A stretch of 44,261 bases of DNA from Candidatus Nanoarchaeia archaeon (GTDB lineage: Archaea; Nanobdellota; Nanobdellia; Pacearchaeales; GW2011-AR1), in assembly GCA_028718805.1 (NCBI GenBank), contig JAQUKY010000011.1:1-44261 (forward strand), in the 5' to 3' direction. This document shows positions 1 through 8,765 of the stretch, piece after piece. Both the position numbers and the translations under genes were made by a program. A model generated the notes under the pieces. The model did no database searches and had not been told where the DNA came from. It worked only from the letters and a program-made list of their open reading frames with translations. Within the stretch, counting starts at the first letter, position 1. Every line of letters starts with the position of its first letter.

Positions 1-43
1 CTTTCAGGGTCAGATTTCCTTTCTTTAGTTCTATCTTTCTCAT
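1..43 (-). CDS. 5' end of an unidentified gene, cut by the window edge
   Basis: Reading leftwards from an ATG at 43, 14 codons (MRKIELKKGNLTLK) remain open to the edge. A TATA-like TTTAAATA lies about 27 nt upstream of the ATG, as expected for a leaderless archaeal mRNA. Too short to assign a family. Confidence 0.45.
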   Translation of the reverse strand, partial: MRKIELKKGNLTLK

Positions 44-157
44 AGGATAACTATGGATATCCTAATATTTAAATGTTTCTATGAAGTATTTTATAAGATT
101 TCATCACCCGTTAGATTTACAGAATCGTAGAAAATTAAGTTTTTATGTTTTTAAATG

Positions 158-886
158 CTATTTCTTTGCGAGTTTCCATAATAACTCAAACATCAGCTTT
201 TGAGCTTTGGCAAAATCTTTGTTTCTTATAATTATCCCTGACGGTTCATTAGGATTTGTTCCTAATATTGCAACATTTTCTCCGTAAATATATTCAGTAA
301 TTGGAATATCTTTTAATTCAGGAATAAATCTTGTCTCTCTATTTTCTTTTTTATCTCTTTTTTTCATTAGGTTTATTGATTCTTCTGTTTTTTCATTGAG
401 CAATCTGATAAAAATCTTTGATTTTGCTCTTTGATTAACAAAGTGAGGTACATAATATGGGAGAACATTGAATATGAAGTGTGTGTTCGAAATAGAGCAT
501 AAATCTTCTTTCTTATCTAAAATGTCCTGATAAACTGTTTTAATGCCTTCTTTTCCCTCATAGAGCTCAAGATGAGGTTTGTCTGCCTTACTTGTTTTTA
601 ATCCCTGCAAATCCTTTAACACCTCTAATATCTTTCTTTTTTTCTCATCAAGAATCTGTATTAATTTTTTTGGATTTGCTGCTTCAAAGTATAAAATTTT
701 ATTTTTAACAACACTTCCTACAATACCTTTTTCTCTTAATCCTTTAAGGATGTCATAGGTGGTTGTCCTTACCAAGTCTGCTTTTTCAGAAATTTCATTG
801 ACGCTTGCTTCCCCTAAAGCAAGAAGAGATAGGTAAACCTTGGTCTCTTTATCATTTAATCCAAATTCCTTAAGTTGCTCTTCCAT
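158..886 (-). CDS. TrmB-family transcriptional regulator
   Basis: A 242-residue protein. Residues 1-75 are a winged helix: it opens with MEEQLKEFGLNDKETKVYLSL and continues with a recognition helix around LVRTTTYDILKGL. A linker helix rich in Lys and Glu follows, and then the C-terminal effector half, with the family's LELYEGKEGIKTVYQDIL segment near residue 107. In this family the N-terminal half binds promoter DNA and the C-terminal half senses a small molecule, often a sugar; the ligand here cannot be read. A TATA-like element on this strand lies near 909-918, and the gene is divergent from the one at 999. A paralogue lies at 3152-3877. Confidence 0.85.
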   Translation of the reverse strand: MEEQLKEFGLNDKETKVYLSLLALGEASVNEISEKADLVRTTTYDILKGLREKGIVGSVVKNKILYFEAANPKKLIQILDEKKRKILEVLKDLQGLKTSKADKPHLELYEGKEGIKTVYQDILDKKEDLCSISNTHFIFNVLPYYVPHFVNQRAKSKIFIRLLNEKTEESINLMKKRDKKENRETRFIPELKDIPITEYIYGENVAILGTNPNEPSGIIIRNKDFAKAQKLMFELLWKLAKK

Positions 887-998
887 AAATAATTCAGGTT
901 TATAGCGTTTTTAAATATTCCTTTTTGTCGCTGATTTTCGTCAACAAAAGTATAAAAAGAGGGTTGTTTCCACTAAACTGTAATAAAAACAAACAAAA

Positions 999-1604
999 AT
1001 GTTAACTATAATAAGACAATTGGAGGAACAAATTCTTAGGAGTGAAGCCCTTAAGCATATGGAAGGAGCTAGAAACAAATCTCTTGGAGAGGTTTTAAGA
1101 GAACATTTTAAGGATGCTGAAATTAAGTTTGATGATAATCTAAAATGTGGATGGATTAAACCGGTTGGGTATAATGTAGACACAGAAAATCGTGCGGTTA
1201 TTAAATATAATGAAGAATGGTTTCATTGTATTCCTAAGAAGGGTTATTATTCTTTTATGAAATTTATGGAGGGGAAAATTGATATTCACGCAGTACAATT
1301 AGATTTTGATGTGACAAGAGATAGGCCTGCGCTTTCTTTGGAGGGAGTTAATGTAAAGAATCGTGCGTTTCCATCATTTTCATATACAGAGATAAGTAAT
1401 CCAATATACATGCAATATCTATTGGTTAGCAATGGGCATAATTTACTACCGGGATATCATATTAATTTGCCTCACAGAAAAGGAGAAATTTTTCTGAACA
1501 CCACCGGAATTGCAAAAGGAGAAGATAAGGGTTCGTTAGCACAGCAAGATTATATTCCTGAGAGTCTTTATTTCTTAAGTAATCATCTAAAAACTAAAAA
1601 ATAA
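999..1604 (+). CDS. Hypothetical protein, 201 aa
   Basis: I do not recognise the family. The protein is soluble, with no signal peptide or membrane segment. The N-terminal 35 residues are helical and charged; the rest is mixed alpha/beta with several aromatics (GYYSFMKFMEG). A TATA box (TATAAAA, 951-957) puts transcription start near 980, leaving a leader of under 20 nt, so the ATG at 999 is preferred. It is divergent from the TrmB gene and ends 1 nt before the tail of convergent gatB. Confidence 0.7.
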   Translation: MLTIIRQLEEQILRSEALKHMEGARNKSLGEVLREHFKDAEIKFDDNLKCGWIKPVGYNVDTENRAVIKYNEEWFHCIPKKGYYSFMKFMEGKIDIHAVQLDFDVTRDRPALSLEGVNVKNRAFPSFSYTEISNPIYMQYLLVSNGHNLLPGYHINLPHRKGEIFLNTTGIAKGEDKGSLAQQDYIPESLYFLSNHLKTKK

Positions 1605-1605
1605 T

Positions 1606-3030
1606 TTATCCCAGCTCCCTTTCCAGTATCTTCCTGACAATCTGGAAGTCAGCAGACTTATTTGTGGCTTTCATGACTTCGCCCATCAGGAAATTAAATG
1701 ATTTCTTATTTCCTTTTTTATAATCATCTGCGGTCTTCTTTTCCTTTTTTATTATTTCTTTGATTATTTTTAATAATTGTTTTTCATCAGTAATTTTTTC
1801 ACTCTGTTTTGCTTCGCTTCCAGGGCTGAAAGATTTTGGTATAAATCTTCTTAAAATATCTTTTGCTTTTAATGGAGTTATTTTATTATTTATTACTAAC
1901 TCTAATAATTCTATTACATGCTCTGGCTTTATTTCTATATCTTTATCATCCAGTGTTTTTTTATTGTAGTTTAAAACTCCTAATAATTCTGTTTTTATCC
2001 AGGGAAGAACAATTTTGGGGTCAATTTTTTCAATTACTTTTTCAAAAAATTCAACTAATTCAAGATTGCTTGTTAAAACTTCTGCATCTCTTGGGTTTAT
2101 TTTATGGCTTTTTATTATTTTTTCAAGCTTAATCTGGGGAGATTCAGGAAGATTTTTCTTTATTTCTTCTACTCTCTTTTTATCTATTTTGATTACTGGC
2201 AAATCAGGGTCTGGAATAAACCTGTAATCAGCTGCTTCTTCTTTGGTCCTCATCAGTTCTGTCTTATTTGTTTCTGAATTCCATCTTCTTGTTTCTTGAG
2301 TTATTGGTTTTTCTTTCTGATGCCTTCTTGCTTCAGAGACAATTGACTTTACTATCTCTGTTATTGAGTTAACATTTTTTATTTCTGTTCTTACTGTTCC
2401 TTTTATGTTAACATTAACATCTGCTTTAATCCCAGCATCTTTGTTTAATGCTTTTATATAGGATAAAGTCAGAACTAACTGTTTTAACCAGTGTTCAACC
2501 TGCTCTGGAGAAGTAAAATCAGGTTCTGTGACTATTTCAACTAAAGGAACTCCTGCCCTGTTATAATCTATGTTCCCTGTTTCTGGATTCCAGGCAGCAG
2601 GGTCTTCTTCCAGATGCACTTCTCTTATTCTTATTCCCAGAAAATTGCCGTTCTCGGCAACGGGGATAGAATAGGCACCTGAAATTGTCTTTTGGTATCC
2701 ATGTGGCATGTCTGGCCAGCTATAGTGTTTTCTCTGAAAAATCAGTTTTTTAGGAAGAATGTTTGGTTTGCAGTTAAGCATTAATCCTATTTGAAGAATC
2801 TTGCTGACTGCTGATGAGTTTGGGAGCATGGGTTTTGAACCTGGGGCACCCGTGCATATAGGGCAGATATTTGTATTTGGCTTAATAAGCTTCATATCGT
2901 GGAAATTCCTGCAGGTACAGAATAGTTTTTCCTTTGTGTCTATGTACCCGTGTACTTCTAAACCTATTTTTGCATTAATTTCAGATTTTTCAGTTTCTTT
3001 GGGTTTTTTGTGTGTTTTTGCCTTTACCAT
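1606..3030 (-). CDS. gatB: Asp-tRNA(Asn)/Glu-tRNA(Gln) amidotransferase subunit B
   Basis: A 474-residue GatB, the kinase/tRNA-binding subunit that activates the misacylated aminoacyl-tRNA for transamidation by GatCAB. Family signatures are visible: IGLEVHGYIDT near the N-terminus, Cys pairs CTC and CPIC (zinc site), the RKHYSWPDMPHGYQKT block, HLEEDPAAW, DYNRAGVPLVEIVTEPD, and a GatB/Yqey tail with NFLMGEVMKA. I start at the ATG at 3030 (MVKAK) rather than six codons upstream, because a TATA box on this strand (about 3052-3060) gives a leaderless transcript there. GatA and GatC are not in the window. With the AspRS at 42848 it suggests Asn-tRNA is made indirectly. Confidence 0.93.
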   Translation of the reverse strand: MVKAKTHKKPKETEKSEINAKIGLEVHGYIDTKEKLFCTCRNFHDMKLIKPNTNICPICTGAPGSKPMLPNSSAVSKILQIGLMLNCKPNILPKKLIFQRKHYSWPDMPHGYQKTISGAYSIPVAENGNFLGIRIREVHLEEDPAAWNPETGNIDYNRAGVPLVEIVTEPDFTSPEQVEHWLKQLVLTLSYIKALNKDAGIKADVNVNIKGTVRTEIKNVNSITEIVKSIVSEARRHQKEKPITQETRRWNSETNKTELMRTKEEAADYRFIPDPDLPVIKIDKKRVEEIKKNLPESPQIKLEKIIKSHKINPRDAEVLTSNLELVEFFEKVIEKIDPKIVLPWIKTELLGVLNYNKKTLDDKDIEIKPEHVIELLELVINNKITPLKAKDILRRFIPKSFSPGSEAKQSEKITDEKQLLKIIKEIIKKEKKTADDYKKGNKKSFNFLMGEVMKATNKSADFQIVRKILERELG

Positions 3031-3151
3031 CAATATTATAGAAAACACGAGTTTTTATATTTTTATGAAGAGGATACTGGTAATGTTAAACTATACTTCT
3101 CTTTGAAGATGAGTAAATTAAGCTATTTTGGATATGATTTTTTGTTTTCGG

Positions 3152-3877
3152 TTATTTCTTGGCTGTTTTCCAGATTAAATCAAACCATTTTCTAAAAGAA
3201 TCAGAGATGTCTTTATTACTAATCATAAACCCAGAAGGATATTTTTCTTCCCATAAAACAATAGCCACCTTATTCCCAAAAATATTTACAACACCTTTTG
3301 ACTCAAAACCCTTTGGTAGGACTTTGCCTTCCATTAGCTTTAATCCATTAGCTTTTTCTTTAGCATTTTCAGTATCCCAGAGAAGTTTCCATTTTATTCC
3401 TCTTTTTACCCTATCCCTTTCAAAATGCGGTATGTAATACTCAAGTTCAGAATAAATAAGCGCTTTTGCACCCAAGACACAGATTTTTTCTCCTCTATTT
3501 AGTTTTAGCATTTCTGTATGGATTGTTTTAAGCCCTTCTTTTCCTTTGTAGACACATGCATTAATCTCTTCTCTTTTCATTCCTTCTAAACCTTCAAGTT
3601 CTGATATAACCTTTTTTAATGCTTGTCTCTTTTCATCTAAAAATGAGTAAAGCTTGCTCGGAGGGGCAGCTTGAAAATATTTCTTGAAGTTTTTGACAAC
3701 AAAACTAACTAAGCCCTGCTCTTGCAGTTTATCAAGACTATCATAAACCCTGCTTCTGTGCATTCCAGACTCATTTATTATTTGCTGTGCTGTTGCAGAA
3801 CTAAGTTTGAGCAGGGATAAATATACTTCGGACTGATTCCTTGTCAAACCAATACTCTCCAATATTTTGGTATTCAT
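3152..3877 (-). CDS. TrmB-family transcriptional regulator (paralogue)
   Basis: A 241-residue protein with the same plan as the one at 158-886: winged helix (LTRNQSEVYLSLLKL, then HRSRVYDSLDKLQEQGLV), a helical linker, and an effector half with YKGKEGLKTIHTEML and the closing motif GFMISNKDISDSF. The two proteins are clearly paralogues. It is divergent from the AbrB/response-regulator operon, and a 16-bp palindrome lies between them, making autoregulation and control of that operon plausible. Confidence 0.85.
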   Translation of the reverse strand: MNTKILESIGLTRNQSEVYLSLLKLSSATAQQIINESGMHRSRVYDSLDKLQEQGLVSFVVKNFKKYFQAAPPSKLYSFLDEKRQALKKVISELEGLEGMKREEINACVYKGKEGLKTIHTEMLKLNRGEKICVLGAKALIYSELEYYIPHFERDRVKRGIKWKLLWDTENAKEKANGLKLMEGKVLPKGFESKGVVNIFGNKVAIVLWEEKYPSGFMISNKDISDSFRKWFDLIWKTAKK

Positions 3878-3918
3878 ATCTAAAAGAAATCATACTGCTA
3901 TTTAAATCCTATGTTTAT

Positions 3919-3934
3919 AATCCTGATTAGGATT
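3919..3934. promoter_or_regulatory. 16-bp palindrome between divergent genes
   Basis: AATCCT-GATT-AGGATT has perfect 6-bp arms. It lies between the TrmB gene (start 3877) and the AbrB gene (start 3980), next to a TTAAAA promoter element at 3943-3948. Likely a regulator operator; which protein binds is inferred. Confidence 0.45.
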
Positions 3935-3979
3935 ACTATAACTTAAAAGTGGACCTGTGTTCTTTTAAGAGTGGTTAAA

Positions 3980-4123
3980 ATGGAAAGTAAACAATTCACA
4001 ATAACAAAGAAGATTGCCAAGCATGGCAGTCAGGCAATCATAGTTGTGCCTAAAATACTTGAAGGACAATTAAAGCCAGGAACTCTGACTCAAATAACAA
4101 TTGAGATTTTGGGGAGAAAGTAA
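3980..4123 (+). CDS. Small AbrB/SpoVT-like DNA-binding protein, 47 aa
   Basis: Opens with MESKQFTITKKIAKHGSQ and continues AIIVVPKILEGQLKPGTLTQITIEIL. This is the swapped-hairpin AbrB pattern: a beta-strand, a K.HG.Q turn, IIVVPK, then a hydrophobic strand. Only 47 residues, a minimal single domain that presumably dimerises. It is the first gene of an operon; its stop is 2 nt from the next ATG. Unlike the AbrB antitoxin at 8968 it is not followed by a PIN gene. Confidence 0.7.
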   Translation: MESKQFTITKKIAKHGSQAIIVVPKILEGQLKPGTLTQITIEILGRK

Positions 4124-4125
4124 AT

Positions 4126-4533
4126 ATGGTCGGCAAAAATTCTTGGAAGGTGGATGGCACCCACATAACGTTAGACTCTTTATGTAAGGGGGATATATTA
4201 TATATTGACTTTCTACCTGATAGAAGGATGAATGAAGGTCTACTGTTTAACTCCGAGTGTTTTTATTTATATGCAACACATCTCTATTCTCTAAGACGAA
4301 GAAGTGTATTCCTTGATGTTATTTATGATAAGGAAAGAATTATGAAATTAATTGATGGTTCAATAGGTATAGGGGCAATTGTGCAGTTCGGACCAGGTTT
4401 TTTAAAAATGTTGGATTACGATAAAGAAGAAATTAATGAGTTGACAGACTGCTATAAGAAACAAAGAGAAAAATTGTGTAGTGAAGCCCCTCATTCTGTA
4501 AATGAGGAACCGCAAAAAAATAATAGGAGATGA
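4126..4533 (+). CDS. Hypothetical protein, 135 aa
   Basis: No family recognised. Soluble, no signal peptide. The N-terminal half is beta-rich with several Cys (LCKGDILYIDF, SECFYLYATHLYSL); the C-terminal 30 residues are charged and probably disordered. It sits between a 47-aa AbrB protein and a response-regulator-like protein with 2-nt and 4-nt gaps, so it is probably co-translated and functionally linked with them. Confidence 0.6.
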   Translation: MVGKNSWKVDGTHITLDSLCKGDILYIDFLPDRRMNEGLLFNSECFYLYATHLYSLRRRSVFLDVIYDKERIMKLIDGSIGIGAIVQFGPGFLKMLDYDKEEINELTDCYKKQREKLCSEAPHSVNEEPQKNNRR

Positions 4534-4537
4534 ATAA

Positions 4538-5467
4538 ATGGCAATAAATATTTTGGTAGTCGAAGATCATGTTGGTTTAGCAGAAGCTATGTGCGGTCTA
4601 CTTAGTGATAAGGGTCATAATGTTAAGCCTTTGGCCTTTGCTAGACATGCTATAGAAGAGTTAAGGGAGAATAAGTACGACCTTGTTTTTATGGACAACA
4701 ACTATAGTAAGGGTGAACCAACAGGACTTGAGGCTATAGCTCAGATACGTGAGTTTGATGATTCTACTCCAATCTATTTAACATCAGCAAAAAAAATTTC
4801 ATCTGAGAAAATTGATGCGTGTGGGGCAACTGGATATATTTCTAAAAACTTTATATTTGATGATGAGATATCCAAGATTGCTGGGAAACATTCCCTTATG
4901 AAGGAATACTATGAAAGAACTTTAAAAGTAAAGGAGATAATCTTAGGGAGATCTGATTTAATAGAAAGAATTAAATCCACTTTTATAGGAGAAAATAAGG
5001 TTCTATTAGCGAATAAGGAAGGATCCTGTAATAGGTCTGTTTATAAAATTGGCAAAATTAATTTTGGAGGTAGAGAATTATATATTGCTATGAAAAGGTT
5101 TAGAGAATACCCTTTATATGATTATAAAAGAACCGGATTTGATTCAGCTAAAATAAAAGAGTGGGAACATTCTGTTTTTACTGCAGAACCCTACTATCAT
5201 GAGTTTTTTACCTCCGATGGAAGATATATAGTACCATGTTTCTATTTGAATGCAAATTATAAGGGCGAATTGGCAACTATTACAGAGGATTTAACTTTGG
5301 GTGGAAAAAGGTATATTTACCCTACGCCTGAAGCCGTAACAACAATTAGCGAGGGGGGAGATGAAAAGTGGTATCTTGTTGATGCAAAACATTTTATGAG
5401 AAAAGATAGAACATATCCTGGAGGATTAAAATATCTACGAGATGAAGCAAGATTAGATATAGTTTAA
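4538..5467 (+). CDS. Response-regulator receiver domain fused to an unknown C-terminal domain
   Basis: A 309-residue protein. Residues 1-115 are a canonical receiver: acidic pair E9-D10, phospho-acceptor D53 in LVFMDNNY, T82 in LTSA and K103 in ISKNF. All catalytic positions are kept, so it should accept phosphate. Residues 130-309 are not a DNA-binding output domain I know; they include a strand with an invariant-looking Lys (YIAMKRF) and end in WYLVDAKHFMRK. The C-terminal part may be an enzyme-like or sensory module. A GGAGATGA ribosome-binding site precedes the ATG by about 6 nt. No histidine kinase is encoded nearby. Confidence 0.8.
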   Translation: MAINILVVEDHVGLAEAMCGLLSDKGHNVKPLAFARHAIEELRENKYDLVFMDNNYSKGEPTGLEAIAQIREFDDSTPIYLTSAKKISSEKIDACGATGYISKNFIFDDEISKIAGKHSLMKEYYERTLKVKEIILGRSDLIERIKSTFIGENKVLLANKEGSCNRSVYKIGKINFGGRELYIAMKRFREYPLYDYKRTGFDSAKIKEWEHSVFTAEPYYHEFFTSDGRYIVPCFYLNANYKGELATITEDLTLGGKRYIYPTPEAVTTISEGGDEKWYLVDAKHFMRKDRTYPGGLKYLRDEARLDIV

Positions 5468-5503
5468 TTACTTTCTATTACTAAATTAAAAGTTTTTCTA
5501 TTA

Positions 5504-5543
5504 TTGGTAATGTGTAAAACGATTTTAAGGTTTGATTGAGTAG
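5504..5543 (+). repeat. Dispersed repeat R, copy 1
   Basis: ATTGGTAATGTGTAAAACG followed by ATTTTAAGGTTTGATTGAGTAG. Shares GGTAAT-N4-TAA-N-NCGATTTTAAG with copies at 6316, 8766, 14257 (minus strand) and 40447. It starts 36 nt after the stop of the response-regulator gene. The AAGCT/AGCTT hairpin seen in other copies is weak here. Confidence 0.6.
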
Positions 5544-5612
5544 ATCATAATCTAAGATACCTATGTTTTCTTTATCTAAAAATTTATAAACCCTTAAGTA
5601 GGTTAATATAAA

Positions 5613-5789
5613 ATGTTTAATCCTAAATTAAATCCTGAACAGAAAGCGTATTATCAAACATTGGTTGATTCACTTAAACATTCTAGAGATTTTGGAAGAA
5701 ATGTTTGTCTGGAGAGTAAGGATAAGTCTTATCAAGAGCCCCCTACCGAGGTTGGTTATAAACCTGAAGGATTAGCTAAAAAGATGTAG
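5613..5789 (+). CDS. Small hypothetical protein, 58 aa
   Basis: Starts MFNPKLNPEQKAYYQTLVDS and ends GYKPEGLAKKM. A TTTATAAA box centred at 5586 is 26 nt before the ATG, a textbook leaderless archaeal promoter, which is the main reason to call it. No family recognised; one Cys, charged, probably soluble. Confidence 0.55.
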   Translation: MFNPKLNPEQKAYYQTLVDSLKHSRDFGRNVCLESKDKSYQEPPTEVGYKPEGLAKKM

Positions 5790-5824
5790 ATATGAATTTT
5801 TTAGATTATAGATACATGCTTTTT

Positions 5825-6241
5825 TCACAGCTTATCTGAAATTTGCCTTAATTGTTTCATATTCGCTTTCAGGTATTTTTCAACATTTTCTGGATGATGA
5901 GGATAAGTACAACCATCGCATGCCCATAGTTTTCCTTCTGGAGATTTATCATAAGGGATATACTCTCCTAAATTAGAGTTTAAATTACATCCTCCTGTTG
6001 GACTTTCTGATAAGTATTCGGGGCACCCACAAAGAAAACAATTAAGATTTTCTAAATCATGGCAGGGAATTTGAGTTTGGTAACATTTGCACTTTTCAGG
6101 ATGTTCTTTGCTTCTTATTTTAAAATCTGTTTTTCTGATTATCAGGGGAATATTATTAATTGTTAATTCTATTTTTTGTTTCTTTAATTCTCTTAAAGTT
6201 TCTTCAAGCCTATTTTTGAAAAATTGTTTTATCTCTTCCAT
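5825..6241 (-). CDS. Cysteine-rich small domain protein (COG2158-like)
   Basis: A 138-residue protein. After about 50 residues of helical N-terminus comes a Cys-rich block: CKCYQTQIPCHDLENLNCFLC, GCPEYL, then WACDGCTYPHHPENVEKYL. The order C..C-H......NC..C.CP and C..C..PHHPENV matches the uncharacterised zinc-finger-like family COG2158, also found in methanogens and bacteria. A metal-binding role is inferred from the Cys; the biological function is unknown. A TTAAAA element about 26 nt upstream on this strand supports the start. Confidence 0.75.
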   Translation of the reverse strand: MEEIKQFFKNRLEETLRELKKQKIELTINNIPLIIRKTDFKIRSKEHPEKCKCYQTQIPCHDLENLNCFLCGCPEYLSESPTGGCNLNSNLGEYIPYDKSPEGKLWACDGCTYPHHPENVEKYLKANMKQLRQISDKL

Positions 6242-6315
6242 AAAATAACAAGTTTTTTATATTGTTTTAAGCATTATTGTAACCTTATAATATACTATTA
6301 GTATGATTGTTTTTT

Positions 6316-6360
6316 TTGGTAATCTGTAAGGCGATTTTAAGCTTTGTTTGAGTAGCTTGT
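6316..6360 (+). repeat. Dispersed repeat R, copy 2
   Basis: TTGGTAATCTGTAAGGCG then ATTTTAAGCTTTGTTTGAGTAGCTTGT. AAGCT and AGCTT form a 5-bp hairpin with a 10-nt loop. The rest of the 299-nt gap 6242-6540 holds a GAGC-rich segment (6427-6495) with no gene that I can see. Confidence 0.6.
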
Positions 6361-6513
6361 TTTGCTCTAACCTCTCTTATATCACATTTTTATATGTACT
6401 TTTTTAGTAATGTGAAATAACTCGGAAAAAGCGAGCATGAGGAGCTTTTAGAGAGAGCAATTTTATGTAGCCGAGCGAACAGAGTGAGCGAGGCTGTAAT
6501 ACTCACCAACATT

Positions 6514-6520
6514 TTTATAT
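6514..6520 (+). promoter_or_regulatory. TATA box of gatD
   Basis: TTTATAT centred about 24-26 nt before the gatD ATG at 6541, consistent with a leaderless transcript. Confidence 0.6.
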
Positions 6521-6540
6521 CCTAAATACATAGTTTCTTC

Positions 6541-7839
6541 ATGAAAAAGCCTTTTAAGAAACCAGAACCAGGAGATAAAATAAGCGTTAAGATTAATAAT
6601 AAGGAGGAAACAGGAACCTTGCTTGAAAGCCATGATCCAGGAGTTTTATTATTAAAACTGGAAAGCGGGTATAATATTGGGTTGAAAAGAGAAGAGGTTT
6701 CTGAGATAAAAGTTTTAAAGAAGAGAAAAAAACAGGAGAAAAAAGAGGAGCTTAAAATGAGCGGGAAAAAGCCTATTATTGATTTTTATCTGACAGGCGG
6801 GACAATATCTTCAAAATTAGATCCTGAAACAGGGGGTGTTAAATGGCTTATAGATGCCAAGGAGTTATTTGGATTATATCCTGAACTTTTTGATGTTGTT
6901 GATGTAAGAGTTAAGTCTCCGTTTATGAAAGCAAGTGAGAACATGGATTCTAAAGACTGGATAAGGCTTGCGAAACTTGTTGGAAAATCTTTAAATGATG
7001 AAAATGTTAAAGGAGTAATTGTCAGTCATGGAACTGATTTCCTGCATTATACTTCTGCTGCTTTGAGTTTTATGCTTGGAAAAGTAAACAAACCTGTTGT
7101 TTTAACTTATTCTCAGAGAAGTTCAGACAGAGGGAGCAGTGATTCAAGATTAAATTTAATATGCAGTGCATATGCTGCTCTTTCTGACATTGCAGAAGTA
7201 ATGTTAGTTGGGCATGCTTCTATGAATGATGATTTTTGTTTTATGCTGCAGGGAAATAAAGTCAGAAAAATGCATACTTCAAGAAGAGATACTTTCAGGC
7301 CTATTAACTGCAAGCCAATTGCCAAAGTATTTCCTGATGGAAAGATAGAGATGATTAATAATGATGTTAATAAGAGAGGCAGAAGTGATGGGAAAATTAA
7401 GGTTGACGCTGTTTTTGATAACAGAGTTGCTTTGATTAAATTTTATCCAGGGCAAAGCCCTGATATCTTGAACTATTATAAGAAAAAAGCATGTAGAGGA
7501 TTGGTAATTGAAATGTCTGGATTAGGACATGTGTTGAGCGAGGGGAAAAATAATTGGCTGCCTGTTTTAAAAAAATTAATTAAAAAAGGAATGTTTGTTT
7601 ATGCTGCTCCGCAAACTCTTTATGGAAGATTAGACCCGTATGTTTATTCTCCTGGAAGAAAGCTGCAGGAAATTGGTGTTAATTTTTTAGGCGATATTTT
7701 ACCGGAGTGTGCTTTGGTTAAATTAGGATGGGTTTTAGGACATCCTAGTTGGAGAGGCTCAGTTTCTACTAAGCTAAAAATGCTTGAGAATGTTAACGGC
7801 GAGTTTAATGAGAGATTGGGAAGTGAGTTTTTGATCTGA
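6541..7839 (+). CDS. gatD: Glu-tRNA(Gln) amidotransferase subunit D
   Basis: A 432-residue GatD, the asparaginase-like subunit of the archaeal GatDE that liberates ammonia from Gln to convert Glu-tRNA(Gln) to Gln-tRNA(Gln). Residues 1-70 form the small N-terminal beta-barrel domain typical of GatD (PGDKISVKINNKEETGTLLE). Residues 77-430 are the L-asparaginase fold: the first catalytic loop TGGTISS (85-91), the second SHGTDFLHYT (about 162-171) with the Thr-Asp pair, and YPG/GLVIEMSGLGH further on. Length and order are normal. Its partner GatE lies 33 kb away at 40665, with the bacterial-type block between them; in some archaea the two genes are closer. Confidence 0.95.
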   Translation: MKKPFKKPEPGDKISVKINNKEETGTLLESHDPGVLLLKLESGYNIGLKREEVSEIKVLKKRKKQEKKEELKMSGKKPIIDFYLTGGTISSKLDPETGGVKWLIDAKELFGLYPELFDVVDVRVKSPFMKASENMDSKDWIRLAKLVGKSLNDENVKGVIVSHGTDFLHYTSAALSFMLGKVNKPVVLTYSQRSSDRGSSDSRLNLICSAYAALSDIAEVMLVGHASMNDDFCFMLQGNKVRKMHTSRRDTFRPINCKPIAKVFPDGKIEMINNDVNKRGRSDGKIKVDAVFDNRVALIKFYPGQSPDILNYYKKKACRGLVIEMSGLGHVLSEGKNNWLPVLKKLIKKGMFVYAAPQTLYGRLDPYVYSPGRKLQEIGVNFLGDILPECALVKLGWVLGHPSWRGSVSTKLKMLENVNGEFNERLGSEFLI

Positions 7840-7943
7840 TTTATTTTTATTAATCATTATATTCTAAATTTTGAAATTTTTTTAAAGAGGTAGTTATTCT
7901 TGTGTGCATAAATCTTTAAAAAAGAAGTATAGGTCTATTTAAA

Positions 7944-8312
7944 ATGGGCAATGTAGCTATCATAAGCAAAATTAATGGTATGATTAAAAATCAGGACTAT
8001 TTAAAGGCTATAGACTGTTTAGAAAAAATAAAAAATATTGACAAAAGAATTGAAATATGTTCTGAGGCATTAAGTTTTTTGGGTGTTGAGAAGGCTGTAG
8101 AAAAATATGGAAGAGTCGTGATATATGAAAATAAAGAAGATTATGATCTTGCTAAAAAAGGATTAGCAGGCATTTCTCCAGATGCTCTGCTTTATAGAGA
8201 TAAAGACGATTTGATGTGTGGGCTTGAAGATATGCTGAACTTCATCCCAGATGATAATCCTATAAAAAGATACTTGAATATGATTAAAAAACCAGAAGTT
8301 CCTGAAAATTAA
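7944..8312 (+). CDS. Hypothetical helical protein, 122 aa
   Basis: No family named with confidence. Helix pairs (NQDYLKAIDCLEKIKNIDKRIEICSEAL) resemble a short TPR-like or helical-repeat protein. Soluble, no signal. CTTTAAAAAA at 7914-7923 is centred 26 nt before the ATG, supporting a leaderless start. Confidence 0.6.
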   Translation: MGNVAIISKINGMIKNQDYLKAIDCLEKIKNIDKRIEICSEALSFLGVEKAVEKYGRVVIYENKEDYDLAKKGLAGISPDALLYRDKDDLMCGLEDMLNFIPDDNPIKRYLNMIKKPEVPEN

Positions 8313-8350
8313 ACCCAAAACCTTAAATTCCTTAGAGTTTATTAAATATT

Positions 8351-8749
8351 ATGAAAAAAGTTTGGTGGATTTTGATCATTATTGGAATTGTATTAATTGG
8401 ATGGATGTTTGTAAGATTTGTTCTTGGAGGAAGCGAGGATGATTGGATAAAAGATTCAAGAGGCATTTATATTAAACATGGAAATCCTGGTTCTGTTCCC
8501 GATTATGTTAGAGAACAGCAGGATGCTGTTGATTGTGCTTTGAATTTGTATAATACTAAGAAACAAGAAGGAATGCAGTTTTCAGGTCAGTGTTTAGGAA
8601 AATGCAGTAATTATGCTGTTGATATTGTCCATGTTCCCAGAACAAATGAGGATAATTTAACTGAAAATCAGTGTTCTGATTATAGGGAAGGAAAAGTCAG
8701 TAAGTTTATAGAATTAGATAAAAATGGGGGGATTGTGAGGATTTCGTGA
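8351..8749 (+). CDS. Membrane-anchored secreted protein, 132 aa
   Basis: Residues 3-23 (VWWILIIIGIVLIGWMFVRFV) are a signal anchor. The outside part begins DDWIKDSRGIYIKHGNPGSVPDYV and has four Cys (residues about 58, 77, 81 and 104). Short secreted proteins with a W-I-x-x-G-x-(Y/W)-(I/V)-K-H-G-N-P motif are familiar from Woesearchaeota-like genomes; that is recall, not a search. Function unknown. Repeat R copy 3 starts about 17 nt after the stop. Confidence 0.65.
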   Translation: MKKVWWILIIIGIVLIGWMFVRFVLGGSEDDWIKDSRGIYIKHGNPGSVPDYVREQQDAVDCALNLYNTKKQEGMQFSGQCLGKCSNYAVDIVHVPRTNEDNLTENQCSDYREGKVSKFIELDKNGGIVRIS

Positions 8750-8765
8750 TTTTTTGTTTTTGAAA

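Noticed and set aside
6415..6500. A C/D-box RNA in the gap before gatD
   Set aside because: No proper C (RTGATGA) and D (CTGA) box pair; only a GAGC-rich segment.
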